Source of the DNA: Karstenula rhodostoma CBS 690.94
Taxonomy: Eukaryota; Ascomycota; Dothideomycetes; Pleosporales; Didymosphaeriaceae
DNA: 64,000 bases
Reading direction: 5' to 3'
NCBI GenBank assembly: GCA_010093485.1
Contig: MU001499.1
Span: 124,001 to 188,000 of the forward strand
Position numbers and translations under genes: made by a program. The notes under the pieces were generated by a model. That model did no database searches and was not told the origin of the DNA. It saw only the letters and a program-made list of their open reading frames with translations. Of the stretch, positions 11,079 through 22,099 are shown piece after piece. The stretch's first letter is position 1, and each line of letters starts with the position of its first letter.

Positions 11079-11534
11079 GCCTGGACATGGAACGACGTTA
11101 CGATATATTGAAAGGGATGGCAGCAGCGTGATGCGTACTCGTCCGAGCATAGCGCGGGCTGAGGTGCGATGGGAAAGCATACGGAGTGTCTAGACGTGGT
11201 GGTGTGGCATATTGGACAGACAGTCACATGTACATAGTTAATTCTACAGGCCCTTGAGGCTATTCCAGACCATCTGAAATGACCATCTCACAACTAGAGC
11301 GAAACGCACAAGTCCCAGAGAAGCGAAGAATCTCAACGAATGAAAATGCTCCCAATACTATCTATCCAACGACGCGCTTACGTATCTATCTAAGTATTAA
11401 ACATTCAAACGAACCATCAAGGTATCATGCAATCTCGCCAACCAACAGAAAGGAAAAAACATACCATGGGTATAATGCAGCGCAAAAAGTCAAAGTCAAA
11501 GTCAAAGCCGTGAATCGTCATGATGCCCGCGCGC
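11079..11534. other. intergenic between convergent genes, with AAAGTC repeat
   Basis: Space between the stop codons of cytochrome b5 and the minus-strand gene at 11535. It holds AAAGTC repeated 3.7 times at 11486-11507. No gene is seen. Confidence 0.5.
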
Positions 11535-12467
11535 TCAAAAGCATCCAAACACCTTCTTCCCCGCCGCCTCGCCCCTCTGCGCCGTCGCCGACCGCGCCAG
11601 CCTCCGCCGCTGCATCTTCAGCCCAGACGCACTCTTCGCGTCGTCCTCCTCGCCCTCCAGATCCATCCGATACCGCCGCACCGATCCCGCATCCGACTTC
11701 TCCTCCTCGTAGAACTGCTGCGATGCTTGCCCAGAGACGCATCGCGGCACCATTCTCCTTAGGAGCCCCCTAACCCCAGTGTTCGCCCGGTCAATCTTCT
11801 CGTACTGGATTTTACGCGTCGATGGTGACATCCAGTGCATGGTGGTGTCTTCTGCAATGGCGGGCGTGGCCCCTGTTTTCTCGTCCACCACCGGCGACCC
11901 CGACTCGCGCGCCCTCGCTTGCGGCTGGGGCTCTGGTGTGGCGCCAATCTCCGCGCCTACGCTAGGGCCGTGTGCGGACATGGTGGGGCTTGGGAGATGC
12001 GGTCGATGTGTGGCGTGATGGAATAAGCTGCAGGACCGGAAATGAAGTGCGAGAACGTCGTCGATATCGCGGTTCAAGGTGGGACATGTCTGGGAGCTGG
12101 TGATGCGGTAGTGTCGTTTTGGTCTGGAAGGGTCGATGATGGTGCAAGAGGTGCGGCGGGAAGAGGGGGCGGAGCCATGGCCGCGTCGGCGTGATCTCGT
12201 GGAGTTGGAGTTGGAGTTGGAGGAGTTTGTAGTTATGGACTTGCGGCGTGGTTCGGTGGATCGTCGAGGGGTAGCGTTCGGCCTCTCTGGTGCCGGGCGT
12301 GTGGTCGATAGGGTAGGGGTTTGGTCTTTCGGATGGAAGCCGTCGATATTCTGTCCAGGTTCCTGGTCTCGAGCAGAAGCAGTCTTGTACTTGCGAGTCG
12401 TTTTTGGTGTAGCCTCGGAGGGTACCATGCGAAAGGTTTCGTCGAAGGCGCTATCTGTCCGGTCCAT
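11535..12467 (-). CDS. basic Ser/Thr-rich protein with conserved-looking C-terminus, unknown function
   Basis: Single exon, 310 aa. The ATG at 12467 sits in a perfect Kozak context (GCCACCATGG), so I chose it over the longer frame that begins with TTG. Residues 1-150 are Ser/Thr/Arg-rich and low in complexity, with an SNSNSN run. The C-terminal 110 residues look conserved: MHWMSPSTRKIQYEKIDRAN, GLLRRMVPRCVSG, FYEEEKSDAGSVRRYRMDLE and a final VFGCF. I recall similar C-termini in dothideomycete hypothetical proteins. The ATG at MSAHGPSV (about residue 188) could be an alternative start. No domain or membrane segment is recognised. Confidence 0.65.
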   Translation of the reverse strand: MDRTDSAFDETFRMVPSEATPKTTRKYKTASARDQEPGQNIDGFHPKDQTPTLSTTRPAPERPNATPRRSTEPRRKSITTNSSNSNSNSTRSRRRGHGSAPSSRRTSCTIIDPSRPKRHYRITSSQTCPTLNRDIDDVLALHFRSCSLFHHATHRPHLPSPTMSAHGPSVGAEIGATPEPQPQARARESGSPVVDEKTGATPAIAEDTTMHWMSPSTRKIQYEKIDRANTGVRGLLRRMVPRCVSGQASQQFYEEEKSDAGSVRRYRMDLEGEEDDAKSASGLKMQRRRLARSATAQRGEAAGKKVFGCF

Positions 12468-13813
12468 GGTGGCGACAGTTGGCCGAAAATGGAAGTAAAG
12501 TCCAGCCAAGGGAGACAGGCCGTAGATCAAGACAGCCAAAGAAATCGTTATTGAAATGTGGGTAGCATGTTCTGTACCACTCGTCAGTGACCGGCCACAG
12601 TAAAAGGGGAGTCCAGTCTAGCTGGCTCACTAGAGGGCACGAACCTTTGGGGAAATATGATAATGGAACTTGTTGAAGAGAAGGACAAAGGTTCACGAAC
12701 ACAAAGAAAGAAAAGCGAAGTATGACTCTGCGCACGAAATATGAGTAGGAGTATTTCAAAGCGCTGGGTCCAGCAGCAGCAATGGCGTGGTCTGCGTGAG
12801 AGGTTCCTCAACACAGTATAAATGGCAAAAGCTCGGATATCAACGACGAAGATCCTTTAGACTAGTGGTGGTGTGGGCGCGGCTAGACCTAGATCACTGG
12901 GCGGTTGATGCGCGGCGACAGCGTTGGAGTGGGAACAGTAACTGGTGGGTTTAGACGCTCTGCAGTTCACCGCCTCAAATGCGAGAGCGCTGGGATCCGC
13001 TTCAGAAACACAACGGGTTAGCGGACCCGCAGCGGAAAAGACGAAAGAAAGTGTGAACTGAAAGTGGATAACGACTGCAGGCCCTATGTATGTACATATG
13101 GCGATAACGATGCATGCCTCAGGAGGCAGAGAGGGCTGAGCATGATGTCGATTTTCACATGCTTGCTATGGGGCGGACGTCAGGCCCCAGGATCAGGAAC
13201 GAGCATCATTTGGCTGCGCTGGTGATGCACCCTGTGAGCGAGCTTGGAGAGACGAGGGGGCGTGCGAATAACGATGTGCAGCCTCGTTTCCCGCCCACAG
13301 TGCACACCACCATCACACCGTAAACGCACAGACAACGGGACCTCGGGATGGACCAAATCACGGCGCGTAGCGATGTCGGGCCAAGTCATCTGCCATGGAC
13401 CGGCACGTTAAAACGAGTCGCAAGGCCCTAGAGGTCTTAGGCGTGAGTACCAATGACTCCAAAAGCCACGCCAGGCGCAAAAGGGCCCAGGTGGTGGGGC
13501 TTCGGAAATAGAGAATCTCGGGTGTAATACGAAGGGGATGACATCGTGGGCGTTCGTGCTGCACACCAATGTTGGCCGAGAGCGAAGGCTGTGAGTGGAA
13601 GGCTAGAGCAATCGAGAATACGACCCCTTGCTTTGCTGCAGACGCGGAAACTGTGGCGATAACGCAAGAACACGCCAAGCTGTCTAATGCACCCAATACC
13701 GCCACCAGTAGCCATCACGAGGAACTACTGCGACCTCTCATACCCGTGCGGAACTGCCAGTCACTCGTGGATTCACAAACATGTGCTTGTTCCACGTTCC
13801 ACACATTTGCAGC
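12468..13813. other. intergenic region, no gene recognised
   Basis: 1.35 kb between two minus-strand genes. Several frames of 70-115 codons exist but none has a good start, splice signals or protein-like composition. It should include the promoter of the gene ending at 11535 and the 3' flank of the hydrolase. Confidence 0.45.
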
Positions 13814-14662
13814 TCACTGAATGTCGTGGTAGAACGACAATATGTGCTGCCCCACCTGTTCAAACGCTTCAAGCGCAAGCCAGTGGCCTATGCCCTTCAT
13901 AACCTCCAGCTTCTTCTCACCGGTCCCGATTTCGTTGAACATTTTCTGGCAGCCTTCTAATGGTGCCGATTTGTCCTCGTCGCCCGCTAGAATGAGTATC
14001 GGGACAGCAATCTTTTCGTAGGCAGGTGGCTTCGCGTTGATGACGACTCTGCAGTTGGAGCAGTACCCCGCCGGGTCTTGTCCCAGGAGCAGCTCGCGGA
14101 TGAAGCCCTTTGCGAGCGGCGAGGCCTGCTTTCCGACCGCTGCATTCGGTATCGTGTTCGCCATAGGTTCCATGCCCTCTTTCTCTACCGTTTGTATTCG
14201 CTTCTCGAAGATGGGGATCATGCCTGGGTTCGGGTATACAGGACCGATGAGGACAGCGGCTACAACGCGATCGTTGCGCTCGGCGGCGAGGTGAGCTCCG
14301 ACAATACTGTGCAAAGAGTAAGATTCGGGAAAGGAACGGAAATGTAAGGGAGCTTACCCGCCCATTGAATGTCCTACCACTATAGCTTTCGACACCTCGA
14401 GCGCGTCCAGTACGCCGATAACATCATCAGCCAGGCTTTGGATGCTTTGTTCAATCTGCGTATAGGGAGATCTCCCCGCGCCGGTCGTGTCAAAGGTGAT
14501 GCAACGGAAGTTGTGAGCTTGCAGACCTGATGCTACAGCATGGTAGTAGTCCTGCGAAGAGCCCAGGCCGTGCACGAAGATGAAGGTTTCGCGAGCATCG
14601 CTATTCTCAGGCTTCAGGTCCGTGTAGTGGATCTTCTTGTAACCGATTTGAAGGAACGGCAT
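13814..14662 (-). CDS. alpha/beta hydrolase (3-oxoadipate enol-lactonase-like)
   Basis: Exons 14662-14358 and 14306-13814 on the minus strand, 265 aa. The 51-nt intron (GTAAGC donor, CACAG acceptor) interrupts the nucleophile elbow, which splices to GHSMGGIVGAHLA. The oxyanion region is FVHGLGSSQDYYH. The acid lies in LILAGDEDKSAP and the catalytic His in MKGIGHWLALEAFEQV, giving a complete Ser-Asp-His triad. The ATG at 14662 (MPFLQIGYKKIHYTD) is the family-typical start; the upstream extension begins with GTG. No signal peptide, so it is cytosolic. The next gene downstream on the chromosome, 310 bp away on the same strand, is a P450, so a small catabolic pair is possible. Substrate unknown. 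Confidence 0.88.
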
Positions 14663-14972
14663 CGTGTTGTGAAGTGATAATCGTTTGTTGGGGTATGTAT
14701 GGTTCACATTTGAAGATCCGGGTGTAGCTTCCGACCGGCGGAACCGTTCCGAGGCGATGTTGACGTTGACGTAATGCAACGCTAAGCGGGTGGATCGTAA
14801 CTGAACACACAGCTGCACGATGTATGTTCCATTTCTGAGATACGCCTCCGAGTCTAGATGCTATAAGACACTCTACGGTAGTCGTAAGGGAAACAGCACA
14901 GGCTCGAGCACTATCAGCATTGAGGTCACGCTCAACACATTTCATTCATTCGTTCGTTCATTCATGGTCATT

Positions 14973-16621
14973 CTACTTGAACTGCACCTTGACCTTGTTC
15001 GATGGCTGCAAAACGATATCAGTATGCATCCCTGCAAGTTCACCCCCCATCAGATTCTCCACGGTCTCGAACCTCTGGAACAACCTCACAATCGTGTATC
15101 CCATTTCTGTAAGAGCGAACTGCTGCCCAATGCATATCCTCGGCCCGCCATTGAACGGCACGTACGTCCAGCTCTTCGGGGTCCACCCATCCCATCGTTC
15201 AGGGCAGAATTCGTCTACAGCAGGAACACCTGTCTCCGGGGGCGGGTACAAATCGGGACGACGCTGCATGATAAGCGTCGAGTAGCCGATGGGTGTGTTC
15301 TTCGGCACAGCGATGGGCTGAGTGCCGTCGGGTCCACCACCAACCGGTAGCGTGGTATCCTGAAGTGCAAAGCGGACGTTGTATGGAACAACTGGGTAGA
15401 GACGTAGAGCTTCGTTGATGATGTGCCCGAGGTACTTCATGTCTTTCAAATCCTGGTAGGACGGCTGTCGTTCCAAGCCCACCTGCTCGATGATCTCCTG
15501 GCGTAATTTTGCGATAATGTGAGGGTGGCGAGACAACTCATAGACAACCCAGGTCAAGGTGCAAGCCGTGGTATCACGACCAGCAAGCAAAATAGAGACC
15601 AGCTGGTCGCGCAACACCTTCCTGTCGCGTGTGTACCCTGCAATTGAATGGAGAAACGTGTAACCAGAATCGTGCTTGCTCTTCTCTTCGAGCTCACTAG
15701 GGGAGAGAGCGAGTGCTTTTTCAATATACAGGTTGACGAAATTGTCCAGGATATGGAGAGAGGAGTAGAATCCCATGCGCTTACGGGGTACGAGCTTGTT
15801 CAACGGACTGCAAGGGCGCCGTTAGTGCCATCTGGAGCAGCTGGATCAGGGCGTGCTTACCCAACTCTTGCTATCAAGCCCTGAATGTGTTGGACGCGGG
15901 TGAAGGCATCGGCGAAAGCTGTCTGGGGGTGGTCGATGCTGCCGATATCGCTACCCAGCAAGAAATGGGTGGCAGCGTCAAGAGTGAATCTGAAGAACAT
16001 GTCCATCATGTCCACCTCCCCTTGGCCCAACTTGACCATGAGCTTCTGCACATGCTCCTCGAAAATATCGATATCGCTCACTCTGTCTTTGATGAACTGC
16101 GGGCGAATCAACTGTCGCGAGTTGTGCCAGAGCTGTCCATCAGTGTTGAAGATACCTACTAATTGTTAGCTTCGAGCCAGCGGCTCTTTCACATTTACCT
16201 TCATTAAACATGTATACACACCATTACCGAGGAACTCCTCCCAGTCCTTGTGGAAGGTCTCTCCTTTGCCGTATTCTTTGAACTGAGTGGCCAGGATCGC
16301 TTTGATGTTCTCCGGATCAGCCGTCATGATGACCCGCTCGCCTATGCCGGTTTCGATTGTGTAGCAGCCATTACGAGAGTATGTCTGGAACGCGTGCACC
16401 CAGAACTCATACACTTTGTCGTTGATTGCGGCTTTGATGATTGTGTAGGCCAGATCAAGGTCGAATGGGAACCAGGTCCTTCGAATGGGCGCTCGCGCAC
16501 CGAGCTTGCGAAGCTTTGCATCGTGGGAGAACCTGGCGACAACTCTATAGCCAATAAAGAGGACAAGAAGCCCACTGAGCAGCTGCGGCGTCGAGATGGT
16601 TGTTCCGTGATATTCCAGCAT
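14973..16621 (-). CDS. cytochrome P450, CYP52-type (alkane/fatty-acid hydroxylase group)
   Basis: Three exons, 16621-16222, 16155-15861 and 15807-14973, 509 aa. Introns are 66 nt (GTGTGT...TAG) and 53 nt (GTAAGC...CAG). An N-terminal hydrophobic anchor (LLSGLLVLFIGYRVVA) targets the ER. Diagnostic motifs: I-helix AGRDTT near 307-312, EALR of the ExxR pair near 364-367, and the heme loop PFNGGPRICIGQQFALTE with the ligand Cys near 457. The GGPRICIGQQFALTE form and the segment GIFNTDGQLWHNSRQLIRPQF are typical of fungal CYP52 and relatives, which omega-hydroxylate alkanes and fatty acids in the ER. The exact substrate cannot be read from sequence. It is intact and lies in tandem with the hydrolase at 13814. 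Confidence 0.93.
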
Positions 16622-18195
16622 GGTGGGCCGTGTACAGAGACCGATTGGGGTCCTGCCCCTCACTCGAATGTAGGATGGCACGAATTAAAAGAGGACAGTG
16701 GGGTGTGAAACAAAAGATCCGAGGCACCTGCTTAACTAGGGTGTCCCTACCGCATGATCTCATGTAAAGGGTTTATGCTAGGCTAACCTTTGTGGTGCGG
16801 GACACTCGGGACGCGAACAGTCGCTGATTGCTCTAATCCTCAGCCGCTTGTTGAAACAGGTGATGTTTGGTTGGTCTGAAGGATCTGAGGTTGTAAGGGC
16901 GGGACGGAACACTCGGGAGCGCGCAGCCGTTGACTGTGCAAACTGGTATTGCGGTTTTACGGCCATAAGTACTGCCAGTGGGCCCTCCGAAGCAAGGATA
17001 TTCGTATGTACTAAGAGCCGCTTAATGATAGGAGCCATACTTAAAAAAGGATAGTGATGGCTCTTTTCAGATGATTTTAGCTCTTTTAAGCCTAATTAAA
17101 CTTTACTACAGAGTCTTTGTACTTAGGCCAAGAAGTCCAGTACTTACGCCGCACGATAGTGCTCTTCCCCATTATCATATGCACACGAGACGCACCTCGG
17201 CACGTGCGATGGGCGAAGCCCAGAAGGATACTGGGCGCTTGTCCGCAGCATCATTCGGGAGTATTGACTGGCTGGTTGCGAAACACCCCTGACAGAGTGC
17301 GGGGAATCGTCATGGCATGAGCAAGTGGGGAAGACGCGGATGAACCCGCTTCCGACGACGTTCGTCGGCAAGCAAAATACGCGTATAGCCCGTATTACGT
17401 CCAGTATGGTATGTATATTTCCTCATAACTCGGTACCTTTGAATACCTATCTGATGACCTTGATTAAGTAAAGTCTCTTATCTATAGTAATTAATAAGGG
17501 AAAAACATCTCTTCAGTCGTAATTGCCTCCCTTAGTATGTGGTACTAAATTGAAATATACGTATTTCTGGATCAAATACAGGAACCCTACTTTCACAATC
17601 ATCGACGGCACAACCTTAATGAATCGACGAGACGGTGACCCATCTTCTGGTGCATGGTGCGACGTGATGTTTGTTTGTGAGAACATTGTTGTCTCGCGAG
17701 GTCGTCACGCTTCAGGATCGTGCGCCAAGCTTCGCTGACTCATGTTATGGTACAGCTGGGAGCTCAACAGTCGAGTGACCATCCAACGGAGATCGCATCA
17801 CATCCATGCGGCATTGTCAAAGTCGTCGTTGGGGCATTTAGCCTTATGCTCTGTGCATGCAACCTGTCCGACGCTGCAGTAGCACGACGTCAGAGGCCCC
17901 CCGGACAGCCAACCACAGTCTGGTGCAACGAGCTGCTTGATGCACCTGCGACGCTCGAATACAAACCATCCACGCTGAGAGGCATAGAAGCGTTGGCCCG
18001 AAGAGAGTGGTGTACATGCCTGCGCTAGTCCGACATTCCAGTCCTACCCCTCGCGCGCTTGACGCGTCCCTCAGTTTTCCGACTTGCAGACTCCCCCGAC
18101 TTCCTCCTCCTGCTTTTTCGTTGTTCTCTGTATAGTGTATCTTGGACGCGGTGTGCAAAGGCACGCGAAGCCTCACAAACGAGTGTATCTGAGCG
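16622..18195. other. intergenic region with weakly AT-rich patches, no gene recognised
   Basis: 1.57 kb between divergent genes. It holds an imperfect direct repeat (ACTCGGGA...CAG..CG.TGA.TG) at 16805-16835 and 16907-16937, and AT-richer patches near 17040-17110 and 17400-17520 that could be old repeat relics. No coding frame is supported. Confidence 0.45.
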
Positions 18196-20129
18196 ATGAT
18201 TATACTCCTGTTGTTCCCTCTCCTTACCTCCCTAGCGTTGGCAATATGGCCAATACCCAAAGAATATAAGCACGGTGACACCGTTTTATGGATATCAAAA
18301 GACACATCGTTCGAATGGGCCGGCGCAGGCGATGTAGGCACTCTCAAAGTTCAACCGAGTCGAAATTTCGATTTCAGGACAACCTCTAATGCACACGTAA
18401 CCATACAGGTTGAGGGAAACCGCAGGCGTGTAAAACGCTACAGCGAAGCACCCACGGGAGACGAAATGATCGACCAGGCAATATACTCTGCCAAGCAAAC
18501 AATCTTCAAGAAGAACTTCGTACCTTGGAAATTTCACCCGAGGAATTGGACTGAGCCGAGCACGGAGAATCGCACGTACATCTCTACGGTCACCGTGCAA
18601 GTTCTCCAAGACGACCCCGAAGGCATTGCGAAGCCCCTCGCTGGCACTGTCGATGAATCGTACGCGCTTGAGCTGAGCGAGGGCGGCAACGTCAGCATCA
18701 CAGCAAACTCCAGCGTGGGTATCGTCAGGGGGTTGGTGACGTTCACGCAGCTGTTCTATAAGCATTCCGGTGGTGGTGGTGCATACACGCCATTGGCTCC
18801 CGTGACCATCTTCGATGTACCCGTCTTCCAGCACCGCGGCATAAATCTGGACGTCGCGCGGAACTACTTCTCAATCAAGGACATCGAGCGCACCATCGAT
18901 GCGGCGGCCTACAACAAGATGAACCGTTTCCATCTGCACGTCACGGATGCACAGTCCTGGCCTCTCGAGATCCCTGCGCTCCCCGAACTCTCAGCGAAGG
19001 GCGCGTACAGACCTGGTCTAACCTACACTCCAGACGACTTCGCCAATCTACAGTACTACGCGTCGATGCAGGGCGTGGAGCTCATCACGGAGATCGACAT
19101 GCCAGGCCACACATCCTCGATCGCGCTGAGCCACCCCGAGCTCATTGCAGCCTACAACATCCAGCCCGACTGGGACACCTACTGCGCAGAGCCACCCTGC
19201 GGCACGCTGAAGCTCAACTCGACCAAAGTCACCGACTTCCTCCAGCAGCTCTTCAACGACCTGCTGCCCCGCGTCCTCCCCTTCTCCTCGTACTTCCACA
19301 CGGGCGGCGACGAAGTCAACAAGAACGCCTACCTCAAAGACGACTCCGTCAACTCGAGCGAACCCGCTATCCTGCAGCCGCTGATGCAGAAATTCATCGA
19401 TAGCAACCACGACCAGGTCCGCGCGGCAGGCCTGACGCCCATCGTCTGGGAGGAAATGCTGCTGGACTGGAACCTCACGCTCGGCGCCGACGTGGTTGTC
19501 CAGTCATGGCAGAGCGACAAGGCACTCGCGCAGATCGTCGCAAAGGGCCACAAAGCGCTCGCGGGGAACTACAACTACTGGGTGAGCTATTATCCCCTCA
19601 AATACCCTCTGCTCTGAATACATCCTACCAGTGTATCCCCTCTACTCTAGATACATCCCACCAACACATTCCCCAACCCACCCCACTAACCCCTCACCCC
19701 CAGTACCTCGACTGCGGCAAAGGCCAATGGCTCAACATCGACCCCTCCATCAGCGCCTCCTCCTACCCCTACGAAGACTACTGCGCCCCCTTCCACAACT
19801 GGCGCCTCGCCTACGCCTACGACCCGCTCGCCTCCGTCCCCAACGACGCCCACCACCTCGTCCTCGGCGGCGAGGCCCACATGTGGGCCGAGCAGACGGA
19901 CCCCATCAACCTCGACCGCATGATCTGGCCCCGTGGATCCGCCGTCGCAGAGGTTCTCTGGAGTGGCGCCAAGGACGCGCAGGGGAGGAATAGGAGCCAG
20001 ATCGATGCGGCGCCGAGGTTGAGCGAGATGAGGGAGAGACTCGTGGCGAGGGGGATAGGCGCTGAGCCTATTCAGATGCCGTACTGCACTATGGAAGGTA
20101 TGGTGTGTCAACTAGGATACCAGCCGTGA
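18196..20129 (+). CDS. secreted beta-N-acetylhexosaminidase, GH20
   Basis: Exons 18196-19581 and 19704-20129, 603 aa, the usual size for fungal GH20 enzymes. The first 16 residues (MIILLLFPLLTSLALA) are a signal peptide. An N-terminal zincin-like domain precedes the catalytic barrel, which shows HRGINLDVARNYF, NRFHLHVTDAQSWPLEIP, EIDMPGH and the catalytic Asp-Glu pair in YFHTGGDEVN (residues about 372-373), then GGEAHMWAEQTDP and WPRGSAVAEVLWS near the C-terminus. The enzyme removes terminal GlcNAc from chitin oligomers during wall remodelling and chitin use. The intron is unusually long for this window (122 nt) because about 35 nt are duplicated inside it. N-glycosylation sequons are frequent, as expected for a secreted enzyme. 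Confidence 0.95.
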
Positions 20130-20750
20130 GGGCTGTAGAGCTACGCTGCAAGGCCAGAATTTCGAGTACTGCTTTGCCCCTGGGAAACACAGTGTGCTCA
20201 AACGTTTGACCTGGCGCTGTACATCACGCGTTCTGGACAAAATGTCACAGGGGACCTCTCACAGATAGAAAGTGAAGCATGGTCAGATACTTGATAGTCG
20301 AGCTTGAGGTAACTTGACTTAGTATGCGTGTCCAAAGCTTTGACTCCATACTGTACCGCCCATGTTCACGTTCATGTTCACGCGAGCGGGGGATCCAATC
20401 TAAATGCATTCGGAAATGTTATCCATTAATATAAGCATACTTCGCTCATTGTATAAAATCTGGGCCAGGGACCGGAGCACCGATCCAGCGAGCACGCTCA
20501 GCAAACGCTGCGCGCTGGTGGATCAGGTCTGGAGGGAGCATCGCTGACCTCAAACCCCAGTAAAAGACCAGCGACATACATCCCGAAAAAGCCTGCTATC
20601 ACCCATGATCCAAGAAAACTTAGCAGCGTAGCCGACCATACCCAACAAAAGAGATGACCACAAGACCACCAACAAATAATGAAGAACGTAATGATCGATT
20701 CAGGAGACATCCAAAACAACAAATCACACAAACCAACGTGGTCACGCCAC
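20130..20750. other. intergenic, with an open minus-strand frame over hydrophobic codons
   Basis: Between the convergent stops of the hexosaminidase and WSC genes. A minus-strand frame 20875-20498 encodes a hydrophobic stretch near its C-terminus; I do not call it a gene. No other feature is seen. Confidence 0.4.
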
Positions 20751-21774
20751 TCAACGCGAGGCGCAGGGCTGCTCTGAACATGGCGACGCGGAGGCAGATA
20801 CCCAGTCTCGTTGTCTTCGGAGGTCTTCAATGCCATATTCCGTTGGTGTTGTCCGTATACGATCATGCTGCTCATGTCAGTTCGACGCAATCGTGCGATC
20901 CAATATGTCCACGCACCTTCCCACCGCAAAGGAGTTTCTCGTCTCCCCCGTCTTCGCGCCGGGGGCACCATGCACGGCAATTCGATTGATCTACTCGACG
21001 CGCCTGCAGATGCGTAGTTAGTGCTGATTCAGTATATCTCTATGAATTCTGTTGCGAAATCTCGCATGCTGTGCCGGGTATTCAGATCGTATAGCCCACG
21101 GCGAGGCTGCGTTGCCACACCCAACTCACATGGGAAGAGATGAAGTTCCCACAGTAGCACTCATGGCCATTGGCAACGCCGAAATACTCATGGTTCTCTT
21201 CAGGGGCGTAGTAGGCGCAGTATTCGCGGCAGAGCCGGATGTCCATTTCGTCGCTCCGTCGCATCTAAAGCGTCGTCAGAAAGCACACATTCGCGGAAGA
21301 CAGAACTTACGAGTCTAGAGCTGACATGCAAAACATCAGCCATATCTGACTCGTTGCTAGACCCGCTGATGAAGCAGCCCTGGTTATACCAGTACCCCCC
21401 GTCCTTGACAATCGTGATGTTGCCCCATCCTGCGTCTTCCTAGTTCGCCGCGACGTCGCCCGTGAAGCTGGGGATCTCAGTGGGGGTGGAAGCATGCCGA
21501 CTGGCCGTCACAGTTCTGGAAGCCACCGGAGTCATGGTTTTCGTAGCTGTCTCGACACTGGTGATCGTCGTGTGGTCGAGAATCTCTCCGATAATAGACG
21601 TGGCTAAGGATGTTAGTCACTCCAGACTCCGACACCACAGGGTAGGTCATGCTCACCTGCTGGCACCCATCCCTGATCCAGGCAGTTGGTGTCTCCGCAT
21701 GGTGAATAGCTGGCGAGGCTGGAGTTTGCGCAAGTAAACAAAAGCGCGGCAGCGATAGTAGAGCTTGTGTGCAT
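20751..21774 (-). CDS. WSC-domain secreted protein, with an in-frame TAG (possible pseudogene)
   Basis: Best model, five exons on the minus strand: 21774-21657, 21603-21311, 21264-21130, 21003-20917 and 20867-20751 (250 codons). The ATG at 21774 starts a signal peptide (MHTSSTIAAALLFTCANSS), then a short Cys segment, a Ser/Thr-rich linker and a WSC domain: YWYNQGCFISGSS, RLCREYCAYYAPEENHEYFG, HECYCGN, NCRAWCPR and KLLCGG. The last splice (GTGCGT...CTGAC...CAG) is optional; without it the frame ends at 20872. Between linker and WSC domain a TAG at 21440-21442 lies in the frame shared by both sides. It is either a nonsense mutation, or the acceptor of a 72-nt intron 21440-21511 with a weak GTGACG donor. 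WSC domains bind wall carbohydrate and act in stress sensing or adhesion. Confidence 0.6.
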
Positions 21775-22099
21775 CTTGACGATAGCGATAGAAATAGCGT
21801 ACAATGGGTGTTGCGCACACAGTAAGACTAGTGATGTAAAGAGATGGAGAGAATCGAGCGAGGGTGCCAGGGATAAGGTAGCCAAGAGTGCGGCTTCCCT
21901 ATTCTGCTCCCTATCGAGAAGGCAGGAAGCTACAAACCAGAAAGGCAAGCACGATGCAAGATTGAGACTCAGAACACAGCGCCGTGGCGAACCATATCTC
22001 TGAGTCTCCTGGTCTTTGCAAAGTGTGACTGGTGTGATTCAAAGCACTCCGACTTCCAGACGTCCACCCCTCAAACTCCGACCACATACAGCCACCCCA

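Noticed and set aside
12468..12539. N-terminal extension (AVLIYGLSPLAGLYF) of the gene ending at 11535
   Set aside because: It starts with TTG; the ATG at 12467 has a perfect Kozak context.
13814..16621. Secondary-metabolite gene cluster around the P450 and hydrolase
   Set aside because: No polyketide synthase, peptide synthetase, terpene cyclase or cluster regulator is present; a two-gene catabolic pair is the most that can be said.
20498..20875. Minus-strand frame with a hydrophobic C-terminal half (SPESIITFFIICWWSCGHLF) starting at an ATG that overlaps the alternative WSC stop
   Set aside because: It lies mostly in the probable last exon and 3' flank of the WSC gene in another frame, and has no separate promoter space. 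I could not splice it convincingly onto the WSC gene as a membrane anchor.
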